From assembly GCA_001797415.1 (NCBI GenBank), contig MGPL01000029.1, positions 33,840-52,898 of the forward strand: a stretch of DNA of 19,059 nucleotides, in the 5' to 3' direction. Position numbers and translations under genes: made by a program. The notes beneath the pieces were generated by a model. The model saw nothing but the letters and a program-made list of their open reading frames with translations. It was not told where the DNA came from and ran no database searches. The stretch comes from Deltaproteobacteria bacterium GWA2_55_10 (GTDB lineage: Bacteria > Desulfobacterota > GWC2-55-46). Shown piece after piece: positions 1 to 7,119 of the stretch. Each line of letters begins with the position of its first letter. Within the stretch, counting starts at the first letter, position 1.

Positions 1-642
1 GAGCTGGCGAACAGGAACGGCGCGCTCTTCGTGCTCGACGAGATAGTCACGGGCTTCAGGTACTCGATAGGCGGCGCCCAGAAGTACTACGGCGTCACGC
101 CGGACCTCTCATGCTTCGGCAAGGGCATGGCGAACGGCTTTGCCATATCGACGATAGTCGGAAAGAGCGAGTTCATGAAGGAGTTGAACGAGGTCTTCTT
201 CTCGATGACGTACTCCGGCGACACGATAGGCCTTGCCGCCGCGAAGGCGACCATAAACGAGCTCCTCGCGAAGCCTGTTATCAAGCACATCTGGGATATG
301 GGAGAGGTACTGCACAGGGAGATAAACACATTCGCTTCCAGCCTGGGCGTTGACTTCAGGATATTCGGCAAGCCTTGCAGGGGCGGCATCTCGGCCAAGA
401 ACGCAACTGGCGAGGACGACCTGCTTTTGAAGAGCCTCTTCCTGCAGGAGACCGTAAAAAGAGGAGTCCTTTACGGCGGCCCGGTATTCATAAGCTACTC
501 GCATTCGGAAGAGGACATAAGGAAGACAATACAGGCTTCATGCGAGGCCCTTACCGTACTGAAAAAGGCCGTAGAGAGCGGCAACCCGGCAAGCTTTCTC
601 GAGGGAGAGCCCGTAGGCGTCGTGTTCAGGCAGAGAAATTAA
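1..642 (+). CDS. Class III (GSA-type) PLP aminotransferase, 5'-truncated
   Basis: The reading frame is open from base 1, so only the C-terminal 213 residues are present; family members have about 430. The fragment contains the PLP-site signature DEIVTGFR (visible residues 13-20; Asp13 would bind the pyridine nitrogen). It also has the Schiff-base lysine context CFGKGMANG (Lys41), as in glutamate-1-semialdehyde aminotransferases and sugar or polyketide relatives. As a PLP enzyme it would transfer an amino group to a keto or aldehyde carbon. The setting is a sugar operon rather than a haem operon, so I infer a role in amino-sugar or side-chain precursor synthesis, not HemL itself. A GTG at 31 is an internal Val codon, not a start. 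The stop TAA overlaps the AAGGAGAG ribosome site of the next gene 15 bases on, indicating one transcript. The family is certain; the substrate is unknown. Confidence 0.9.
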   Translation, partial: ELANRNGALFVLDEIVTGFRYSIGGAQKYYGVTPDLSCFGKGMANGFAISTIVGKSEFMKELNEVFFSMTYSGDTIGLAAAKATINELLAKPVIKHIWDMGEVLHREINTFASSLGVDFRIFGKPCRGGISAKNATGEDDLLLKSLFLQETVKRGVLYGGPVFISYSHSEEDIRKTIQASCEALTVLKKAVESGNPASFLEGEPVGVVFRQRN

Positions 643-657
643 GGAGAGACTGAGAAG

Positions 658-1671
658 ATGATAGCTGACACCAGAGTGCTCGTAGTGGGCTGCGGATCGA
701 TCGGAAGGCGGCATATAAACAACCTCAAGTCATTGGGGGTAACGAACTTCATACTTTGCGATACCAGCGAAGAGTCGCTTAAAAAGGCGGCGCAGGGCAT
801 AGAGAAGCCGATACTTACGACGAAGTTCAGCCAGGCGCTTGCCCAGATGCCGCAGGCTGCCGTTATCTGCACTCCGTCGTCACTGCATCTTGAGATGGCT
901 ATGGAGCTTGCGAAGAACGGGGTTCATCTGTTGATAGAGAAACCGCTCTCACATACGCTCGAAGGCGTTGTCGAGCTTGAAAGGCTCGTGGATGAGAAGA
1001 AGATAGTCGCGATGATGGCCATGTGCTACAGGTTCCATCCTGTATTCGTGCACCTCAAGAGCCTCCTGGCCTCAGAGGTCATCGGCAAGGTACATCATGT
1101 CAATTACTACGGCGGCCATTATCTGCCCGACTGGCACCCGCATGCCGACTACAGGACCGAGTACGCGGCAAAGAAAAAGCTTGGCGGCGGCGTGGTGCTC
1201 ACGAGCATACACGGCCTCGACAACCTCAGGTGGCTCTTCGGAGAGGCCGAGGAGGCATACGCCTTCGTAGACAAGGTGAGCGACCTCGAGATGGACGTCG
1301 AGGACCTTGCGATGGGCATCTTCAGGTTCAGGAACGGCGTATACGCGAACTGGCAGACCGATTTCCTGCAGAGGGCTAACCAGCACAGGATTATCATAGC
1401 CGGGTCCAGGGGGACCATAAAGGCCGACCTTATAGACGGCATTGTCGAGACATATTCGACGGAACTCGGCAAGTGGTACACGGGCAGGCTGACCTACCAG
1501 GTGAACGACATGTACGTGGCCGAGATGAAGCACTTCATGGACTGCATCGAAAGAAGGATAGTGCCCTGCGCCGATATCAAAGAGGGGCATAAGACGCTAA
1601 AGCTCGCGTTGCAGGTAAAAGATTCAAGGAATTTGCTGGAAGAGCGGGAAGGCGTATGCAAAACAGCGTAA
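658..1671 (+). CDS. Gfo/Idh/MocA family NAD(P)-dependent oxidoreductase
   Basis: This 337-residue protein has the length and two-domain layout of the Gfo/Idh/MocA family. The N-terminal Rossmann fold carries the dinucleotide motif VLVVGCGSIGRRH (residues 7-19). The family signature EKPLSHT (Glu94-Lys95-Pro96) holds the catalytic lysine, and the C-terminal domain has GGGVVLTSIHGLD with the conserved His. Such enzymes oxidise or reduce hydroxyls on sugars, inositols and nucleotide sugars in the cytoplasm. The ATG at 658 follows AAGGAGAG (641-648), a good ribosome site. The gene overlaps the next by 16 bases. The context suggests it acts on a flagellar glycan precursor, for example nucleotide-sugar 3-oxidation paired with the upstream aminotransferase. 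An inositol dehydrogenase role is conceivable because an IolB homologue lies downstream. The substrate cannot be read from the sequence. Confidence 0.92.
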   Translation: MIADTRVLVVGCGSIGRRHINNLKSLGVTNFILCDTSEESLKKAAQGIEKPILTTKFSQALAQMPQAAVICTPSSLHLEMAMELAKNGVHLLIEKPLSHTLEGVVELERLVDEKKIVAMMAMCYRFHPVFVHLKSLLASEVIGKVHHVNYYGGHYLPDWHPHADYRTEYAAKKKLGGGVVLTSIHGLDNLRWLFGEAEEAYAFVDKVSDLEMDVEDLAMGIFRFRNGVYANWQTDFLQRANQHRIIIAGSRGTIKADLIDGIVETYSTELGKWYTGRLTYQVNDMYVAEMKHFMDCIERRIVPCADIKEGHKTLKLALQVKDSRNLLEEREGVCKTA

Positions 1672-2654
1672 CGTTCTGGACAGAAGGCGGCCCCTCCGTA
1701 GGCATGGGCCATGTCATGAGGTGCATCAACATAGCGCACGCGCTCGATGAGCAGGAGCTGTTGCTCCATTTCCTCGTGAATAACGAGAGGCCCGTAATAG
1801 ACAGGCTCAATTCCGAGGCTATCTTTCATATAACCTATCCCATAACAGGCAGGCACCCCAGCCGCCTCGCCGGCGACGTCGTTATCATCGACACGAAAAA
1901 GGACGTAAGCAGCCAGGTGCATACATTGAAGGACGACGGGCGGAAGGTGATACTCATCGATAACACCTCGACTGACGAGGCGGACGCTGTCATCATGCCA
2001 ACACCCATCTACAAGGGCGCTCCGAAGGGCGGTCTCATCGCGGGAAGCGAGTACATAATAATAGGCGAGCGCTTCAGGAACGCGAGGGAGCGCGAGATGC
2101 CTGGATTTTCGCTCCCGTTAAAGGTGCTTGTCACTATGGGCGGCTCAGACCCGAACAATCTCACGGGCGTGATATTGAAGGAATTGAAGGACATTGACGG
2201 GATAGAGGTCACGGCCGTAATAGGCCCTGCCTTCAGCACGAAAAGCACATTTGAGAACCTCAAGTCCGGGTGGGACAAGTGCAGCTTTGTCCATAACCCG
2301 CAGGACATGGCCTCGCTCATGAAGAATTCCCATGTGGCGTTCACAGCAATGGGCACCACGATATTCGAGCTTGCGTACATGGGCGTGCCTTCCATCGTCA
2401 TCGGCAACTATGAGAGCGATCGGGAGGACCTGGCCTCTATACAGGATTTAGGCATATCGAAGGGCCTCGGGTTTCACAGGGACATACCGCCCGGACAGAT
2501 ATGCGCGGCTATCACGGCGTTCAGGGATGACGCCGCACTCTGGCAGGAGACCGCCATGAAGGCGAGGGCGCTCACGGACGGCAGGGGGGCCTTGAGGATC
2601 GCTAATCTTATTACATCGATGCTCTGCAGCGAGAAAACGGCAAGGGTGGTGTAG
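1656..2654 (+). CDS. PseG/SpsG-like UDP-sugar hydrolase (GT28-type fold)
   Basis: This 332-residue protein starts with a glycine-rich loop, GMGHVMRC (residues 16-23). That loop is diagnostic of PseG, the UDP-2,4-diacetamido-trideoxy-sugar hydrolase, and of spore-coat SpsG. His19 corresponds to the catalytic His of Campylobacter PseG. A GT28-like C-terminal half follows, with MGGSDP and a GTTIFELAYMGVPS nucleotide-binding segment. PseG removes UDP to release the free amino sugar that is then condensed with PEP to form pseudaminic or legionaminic acid. No NeuB/PseI synthase or CMP-transferase is visible, although they could lie upstream of the window. The ATG at 1656 overlaps the upstream gene by 16 bases. 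The next gene begins right after the TAG stop, in the same frame. The family call is good; the exact sugar is inferred only from the Maf gene nearby. Confidence 0.82.
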   Translation: MQNSVTFWTEGGPSVGMGHVMRCINIAHALDEQELLLHFLVNNERPVIDRLNSEAIFHITYPITGRHPSRLAGDVVIIDTKKDVSSQVHTLKDDGRKVILIDNTSTDEADAVIMPTPIYKGAPKGGLIAGSEYIIIGERFRNAREREMPGFSLPLKVLVTMGGSDPNNLTGVILKELKDIDGIEVTAVIGPAFSTKSTFENLKSGWDKCSFVHNPQDMASLMKNSHVAFTAMGTTIFELAYMGVPSIVIGNYESDREDLASIQDLGISKGLGFHRDIPPGQICAAITAFRDDAALWQETAMKARALTDGRGALRIANLITSMLCSEKTARVV

Positions 2655-3548
2655 ATGGTGCACAACGGAAACGTAATCGGGAACGCGAACGGCTTCTGTA
2701 TAAAGGACTGCACTGAGTGCGGCTTTATCCACATGGACCCGATACCGTCGGCTGATGAACTGGACAGGGTCTACAGCGAAGAATATTATACGGACGAAAA
2801 GCCCCGGTTTATCGAAAGGGTAATAGAGGACCTCAAATGGTGGAATTCCGTCTACGACGACAGATATGCCTTCCTTGAATCAAGACTTTCCGCCAGCAGG
2901 CGCGCTATTCTCGACATCGGCTGCGGCCCCGGCTACTTTCTCAAGAAGGGAATTGATAGGGGCTGGAAGTGCTTTGGCGTAGAGCCGTCAAGGCAGGCGG
3001 CAAGGCACGCCGCGGGACTTGGAATAGATGTAAAGAACGCGTTCTTCAACGAGGAAACCGCTTCATCCCTCGGAAGGTTCGACGCGGTCCATCTCTCAGA
3101 AGTGCTCGAGCATGTGCCTGACCCTGCGGAGGTCTTGAAGAGAGCCTCCGGCCTTTTGAATAAGGGCGGGGTCATCTGCTGCGTCGTCCCGAACGATTAC
3201 AGCCCGGTCCAGAAGGTCTTGAAGGACAAGCTCAATTTCAGCCCTTACTGGCTTGCCCCTCCGCACCATATAAACTACTTCAGCTTTTCAACGCTAAAAG
3301 GTCTCATGGAAAGGTCGGGCTTCCAGGTCATTCATTCTACCGCTATGTTCCCGATAGATTTCTTTCTCCTCATGGGAGACAACTACATCGGCGATGACAA
3401 GCTCGGCAGGGCGAGCCACGCAAGGAGAAAGAGCCTGGACCTGATGCTCGATGAACCTCTTCTCAAGGCCTTCAAGAAAGAGCTCTACGAATTGATGGCC
3501 CGTCATGGCATTGGCCGCGAGATGGTCGTCTACGGGGTGAAGGAATGA
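2655..3548 (+). CDS. Class I SAM-dependent methyltransferase (residual zinc-knuckle N-terminus)
   Basis: This 297-residue protein has a SAM-binding motif I, ILDIGCGPGYFL (about residues 85-96). An acidic motif II region (GVEPS) follows, then LSEVLEHVPDP, typical of the Methyltransf_23/12 group. Relatives often have two CxxC pairs before the Rossmann fold. Here only CTECGF (Cys19, Cys22) plus Cys15 is present, so the first pair is missing and zinc binding may be lost. It probably methylates an oxygen or nitrogen of a sugar or sugar side chain in the cytoplasm. The ATG abuts the TAG of the preceding gene in the same frame, and its end overlaps the next methyltransferase by ATGA. The acceptor is unknown. 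The methyltransferase fold is sure; the glycan role is inferred from context. Confidence 0.88.
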   Translation: MVHNGNVIGNANGFCIKDCTECGFIHMDPIPSADELDRVYSEEYYTDEKPRFIERVIEDLKWWNSVYDDRYAFLESRLSASRRAILDIGCGPGYFLKKGIDRGWKCFGVEPSRQAARHAAGLGIDVKNAFFNEETASSLGRFDAVHLSEVLEHVPDPAEVLKRASGLLNKGGVICCVVPNDYSPVQKVLKDKLNFSPYWLAPPHHINYFSFSTLKGLMERSGFQVIHSTAMFPIDFFLLMGDNYIGDDKLGRASHARRKSLDLMLDEPLLKAFKKELYELMARHGIGREMVVYGVKE

Positions 3549-4375
3549 ATTTCGACAATTGCAGGATATGCGGCAGCTATGAGGCCAGGCCCACGGCCCT
3601 TGTAAGGGGGAGCCAGTATGTAAGGTGTCCTCTGTGCGGCGTCGAGAGGATGGCCAAATACCCGGACACTGAAGAGATAGCCGCTTTCTACGATTCAGGA
3701 TACATGAGCCAAAGGGATGAGAACCCCTCCATACATATCCATTTCTCACAGGAGTACAGGGAATCTTATTTCTCCGAGAAAGACCTTACCTTTTCCGACC
3801 TGAAGCTCTCACATAAAGACCTCATTGGCAGACGCATACTCGATGTCGGCTGCGCAAACGGCCAGTTCATCGAATACCTCAAGAGGCGCGCCGTAGAAGG
3901 CGCCGAGGGAATAGACGTCTCGACAGAGATGGTCGGCATGGCCCGGAAGAACGGGCACGACTGCCAGGTAAAAGAGCTTTTAGAAATGAATGGCGAGTAC
4001 GACCTCCTCTTCTTCTGGGATGTAATAGAGCATATGACGAACCCCAGGGAAGCGGTGCGGAAGGCAAAGACCCTTCTCAGGCAAGACGGCGAGTTGATAT
4101 TGCAGACGCCCTGCACCGGGATGATATCAGAGCTCTTCGCCGAACACTGGCTCTACTACATGCCCATCGAGCACATACACCTCTTTTCTCAGGAATCGCT
4201 CTTCAGGCTTCTGGCCGATGAAGGCTTCTCGATAGTGAACTGGGTCAGGTTCGGCAGCTGCAACCCGGGGGACGGGACGATACCTGCGGTGAACAAGAAG
4301 GCGATGGACACGATTGCCAAGCGCCTCGGAATAGGCGACACCATAGCCGTGCGGGCAAGGAGGGTTGAGAACTGA
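3545..4375 (+). CDS. Class I SAM-dependent methyltransferase with zinc-binding N-terminus
   Basis: This 276-residue protein opens with a complete double zinc knuckle: CRIC (Cys6, Cys9) and CPLC (Cys28, Cys31). A Rossmann methyltransferase domain follows, with motif I RILDVGCANGQF (about residues 96-107) and the FFWDVIEHMTNP segment. This layout is seen in sugar C- and O-methyltransferases and related enzymes of polysaccharide loci. It overlaps the previous gene by ATGA and the next by TGATG, so translation is very likely coupled. It looks like a diverged paralogue of the upstream methyltransferase that kept the zinc site. Tandem methyltransferases suggest at least two methylation steps on the glycan, or methylation at two positions. 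The acceptor is not identifiable. Confidence 0.9.
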   Translation: MNFDNCRICGSYEARPTALVRGSQYVRCPLCGVERMAKYPDTEEIAAFYDSGYMSQRDENPSIHIHFSQEYRESYFSEKDLTFSDLKLSHKDLIGRRILDVGCANGQFIEYLKRRAVEGAEGIDVSTEMVGMARKNGHDCQVKELLEMNGEYDLLFFWDVIEHMTNPREAVRKAKTLLRQDGELILQTPCTGMISELFAEHWLYYMPIEHIHLFSQESLFRLLADEGFSIVNWVRFGSCNPGDGTIPAVNKKAMDTIAKRLGIGDTIAVRARRVEN

Positions 4376-5136
4376 TGGAACTCTTCAGCCTCAAAGGTAA
4401 GACTGCGCTCGTTGTAGGCGGCGGCAGCGGCCTCGGCCAGGCAATAGCTATCGGCCTTTCAAAGGCGGGCGCGGCCGTGTCGGTATCAGGCAGGGACATA
4501 TCAAAGCTCGATGAGACCGTAAAGGAGATAACCCGCTCAGGCGGCGTATCGTCCGCAACCGAGATGGACGTTCTGGATAACGGCTCAGTAAACGCGGCTA
4601 CAAGGAAAGTAGTCGAAAGATCCGGAAGCATAGACATACTGGTCTATTCAGCCGGGGTGCACCTCAAAAAACCCACTCTCGAAGTAACTGACGAAGAGTG
4701 GAGCAGGGTAATTGAGACCAACCTTACAGGCGCTTTCAGGGTCTGCAGGTCGGTCGGGGCGCAGATGGTTAAGCAGGGCCGCGGCAAGATAATTAACATA
4801 GCTTCGCTCGGCTCCTTCGCCGCTCTCAAGGACGCCGCAGCCTATACCTCGTCCAAGGCCGGGATTGTGCTCCTTACCAAGAACCTCGCGGTGGAGCTTG
4901 CGCCGCATAATATCCAGGTAAACGCGATTGCGCCGGGCGTCTTCAAGACCGCCCTTAATGAAAAAGTCCTGGTCGGCGAGAGGCTCGAACGGATACTCGG
5001 CAATACGCCCATGAAGCGTCTCGGCAGGGCCGAGGAGTTAGCTGGCACTGCCGTTTATCTCTCTTCAGCCGCATCTGATTTCGTGACGGGCGCGGTAATT
5101 CCAGTCGACGGAGGGTTCCTCGCGTGGGGAATTTAA
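4375..5136 (+). CDS. Short-chain dehydrogenase/reductase (classical SDR)
   Basis: This 253-residue protein is the usual length for classical SDRs. The cofactor loop is GGGSGLG (residues 15-21). The catalytic tetrad is visible as Asn116, Ser144, Tyr157 and Lys161 (YTSSK). It also has the VNAIAPG segment and a C-terminus, VDGGFLAWG, of the gluconate 5-dehydrogenase or 2-deoxygluconate 3-dehydrogenase type. It would oxidise or reduce a hydroxyl or keto group with NAD(P). Flagellar glycan loci elsewhere include SDRs such as PtmA of Campylobacter, so a glycan role fits. The resemblance to keto-deoxy-gluconate dehydrogenases is notable beside the downstream IolB homologue, whose product class is a keto-deoxy-gluconate. 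It overlaps its upstream neighbour by TGATG and its downstream neighbour by 13 bases. The substrate is unknown. Confidence 0.92.
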   Translation: MELFSLKGKTALVVGGGSGLGQAIAIGLSKAGAAVSVSGRDISKLDETVKEITRSGGVSSATEMDVLDNGSVNAATRKVVERSGSIDILVYSAGVHLKKPTLEVTDEEWSRVIETNLTGAFRVCRSVGAQMVKQGRGKIINIASLGSFAALKDAAAYTSSKAGIVLLTKNLAVELAPHNIQVNAIAPGVFKTALNEKVLVGERLERILGNTPMKRLGRAEELAGTAVYLSSAASDFVTGAVIPVDGGFLAWGI

Positions 5137-6350
5137 AGAAGAGGTCCATCATCATCCTCGGCGCGGGTGTGATGCAGATACCGATGATCAAGAAGGCCGG
5201 CGAGATGGGCCTTTTTGTCATTGCCACGGACAAAAAACCTGAGGCAGAGGGGTTTGCTTACGCAGATCTTTCTGTCGCTCTCGATATCAAAGACGCCAGG
5301 GCGCACGTGGAATGGGCCCTGGCTAACAGGGATGAGCACAACATCTGCGGCGTCGTCGCGGGCGCTGACGTTGCCATAACAGCGGCCGCCATTTCGAACG
5401 CCCTGGGCCTGCCGGGTATTCCGGTCGAGACCGCCGAGCGTTCCAATAACAAATGGCTGATGAAGCAGAGGTGGCTTGCCGACGGTATCGCCACCCCTTA
5501 CGCCGAAGAGGTGGTAACCCTCTCCGAGGCGAAGAAGGCTGCGGCAAAGGTAGGCTATCCATGCATGGTAAAGGCCATAGACAACGCTGCGTCGAGGGGT
5601 TCCAGGAGGATAGATTCCGAGAATGAGCTCGAAGCAGCCCTCATCGACGCCAAGGCGCATTCGACCACAGGGACGGCCCTTATAGAGGAGTTTGTCGAGG
5701 GCGACGAGCAGAGCGTCGAGCTGATAGTCCACAAGGGCGTCCATTACAGGTTCGGCATAGTCGACAGGCACTTCGGTTTCCAGCCCTTCCCCATAGAGGT
5801 CGGACACACAAACCCTACAGGGCTTTCGATGAAGGCCCAGGAGGGGTTTTATAATCTCGTTATCAGCGCGGCAAGATCTTTAGATATAGAGTTCGGCCCG
5901 TACAAGGCCGATACCATAATGACAAAGAAGGGGCCGATGATCCTCGAGCTTCCTGCAAGGCTCTCCGGCGGCTTCCATTCGCAGTACACGACCCCGCTCG
6001 CAACAGGACTCGAGCCGCAGAAGATGGCAATCGCTCTCGCGGCCGGTCTTCCGGTCAGGAAAGAATACTTTACCCAGTCCCGGAGCAGGGTGACCGTATG
6101 CAAGGCCATATTCCCGGAGCCCGGCACAATAAGAACAATCGAGGGCGTCGAAGAGGCAAAGACGCTCCCTGGCGTGAACGAGATATTCATGATGGTAAGA
6201 GCCGGAGACCTCATCGGGCCCTACAGGAACTGCGGACACCGGGTCTGCTACATAATCGCCAGCGGTACTGATTACGAAGGTGCTGAGGCCAATTGGCAGA
6301 GGGCGGCCTCCACTATAATGATAGAGACGGTCGCGAGGCAATATGCCTGA
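5124..6350 (+). CDS. ATP-grasp domain ligase (carboxylate-amine ligase type)
   Basis: This 408-residue protein starts at GTG 5124, inside the end of the SDR gene; translation runs MGNLKKRS into an IIILGAGVMQIP nucleotide-fold segment. The ATP-grasp domain covers roughly residues 105-310. It has SNNKWLMKQ, a VGYPCMVKAI lysine (Lys150), EEFVEGDEQSVEL, and the metal-site segment ILELPARLSGG. In most relatives this last motif reads ExNxR or ExAARLSGG; here the usual Asn/Ala position is Pro. These enzymes activate a carboxylate as acyl-phosphate and join it to an amine. In a sugar operon it may add an amino acid or acyl group to an amino sugar. The C-terminal 95 residues resemble the biotin-carboxylase-like cap. 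It overlaps the next gene by 8 bases. The family is certain; the substrates are inferred. Confidence 0.88.
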   Translation: MGNLKKRSIIILGAGVMQIPMIKKAGEMGLFVIATDKKPEAEGFAYADLSVALDIKDARAHVEWALANRDEHNICGVVAGADVAITAAAISNALGLPGIPVETAERSNNKWLMKQRWLADGIATPYAEEVVTLSEAKKAAAKVGYPCMVKAIDNAASRGSRRIDSENELEAALIDAKAHSTTGTALIEEFVEGDEQSVELIVHKGVHYRFGIVDRHFGFQPFPIEVGHTNPTGLSMKAQEGFYNLVISAARSLDIEFGPYKADTIMTKKGPMILELPARLSGGFHSQYTTPLATGLEPQKMAIALAAGLPVRKEYFTQSRSRVTVCKAIFPEPGTIRTIEGVEEAKTLPGVNEIFMMVRAGDLIGPYRNCGHRVCYIIASGTDYEGAEANWQRAASTIMIETVARQYA

Positions 6351-7119
6351 TCCGATAAAGACAAAAGCTCAAAGGGGCAGGGGGCTCAACAGGGTATTTA
6401 CCGATGAGCTTGGAGAGCTTGGCCTTGACCTTCTTGTGCTCGCTGAAAATGATTCGTTCGAGCTTGAGACCATTGGGTTCGAAATTGCGATAGTGCCTTT
6501 GAAAGGCGACTGTCTGGTAACAATCGACGGACAGGAATACCGGCTTTCCAGAAAGGACGTCTTCTGGTCTCCGGCCTCGGCGGTATGCCTGCCGAGGGAC
6601 GCAAAGGCATTGATAACCGCCTCAGCCCATACCGAGCTTGCACTGTGCAAGGCAAGGACTGATGTGAAAGGGATGCCCTTCTTCGTCTCATCTGAAGAGA
6701 TAAGGGAGAAGACAGTGGGCAGGGATATATGGGAGAGGAAGGTAGTCGACATAATCGGATCTGAGGAGAAGGCAACGAAACTCGTCATCGGCGAGACCTT
6801 CAACAGGCCCGGCTGCTGGTCGAGCTTTCCGCCCCATAAGCACGATACCGCCATCCCCGGCGAAGAGGTGAGGATGGAGGAGATATACCTTTTTAGGCTC
6901 AACCCGGCAGAAGGCTTCGGCACGCAGACCATATACGGCGAGCAGGGGAGCATGAGCTTCAGGATCGAGGACTACGACGCTGTCACCATCCCGTGGGGCT
7001 ACCACCCGGTATCAGCGATGCCCGGTCATGAGCTCTATTATCTCTGGTTCCTTGCAGGAGACGGCAGGGTCTTGAAGCCGAACACAGACCCCAATTACAA
7101 GTGGCTGGAGGTTAGATAG
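6343..7119 (+). CDS. IolB-like 5-deoxy-glucuronate isomerase family cupin
   Basis: This 258-residue bicupin matches IolB in length and motifs. The N-terminal cupin has lost obvious metal ligands. The C-terminal cupin has CWSSFPPHKHD (residues 158-168, with His165 and His167), then EEVRMEEIYLFR with acidic ligands at about 179-180. It also has GFGTQTIY, PWGYHPV (His221) and a closing YYLWFLAG segment. These parallel Bacillus IolB, which isomerises 5-deoxy-glucuronate to 5-dehydro-2-deoxy-gluconate in myo-inositol breakdown. No other iol genes lie nearby apart from generic Gfo/Idh/MocA and SDR genes. Placement among glycan genes suggests recruitment to isomerise a deoxy-uronic or related sugar. 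The start ATG overlaps the upstream stop by 8 bases. The family assignment is strong; catabolic function is doubtful here. Confidence 0.85.
   Translation: MPDPIKTKAQRGRGLNRVFTDELGELGLDLLVLAENDSFELETIGFEIAIVPLKGDCLVTIDGQEYRLSRKDVFWSPASAVCLPRDAKALITASAHTELALCKARTDVKGMPFFVSSEEIREKTVGRDIWERKVVDIIGSEEKATKLVIGETFNRPGCWSSFPPHKHDTAIPGEEVRMEEIYLFRLNPAEGFGTQTIYGEQGSMSFRIEDYDAVTIPWGYHPVSAMPGHELYYLWFLAGDGRVLKPNTDPNYKWLEVR

Noticed and set aside
1..642. HemL (haem biosynthesis)
   Set aside because: The PLP motifs fit GSA-type aminotransferases in general, but the neighbours are sugar enzymes and there are no haem genes; half the protein is missing.
5133..5807. A 224-codon open frame on the minus strand
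   Set aside because: It is antisense to the ATP-grasp gene, which has conserved motifs over the whole stretch; no plausible start context or family.
6351..6358. TCCGATAA, identical to the sigma-28 -10 element
   Set aside because: No -35 element at 11-12 bases upstream; it falls in the first codons of the IolB-like gene inside a coupled operon.
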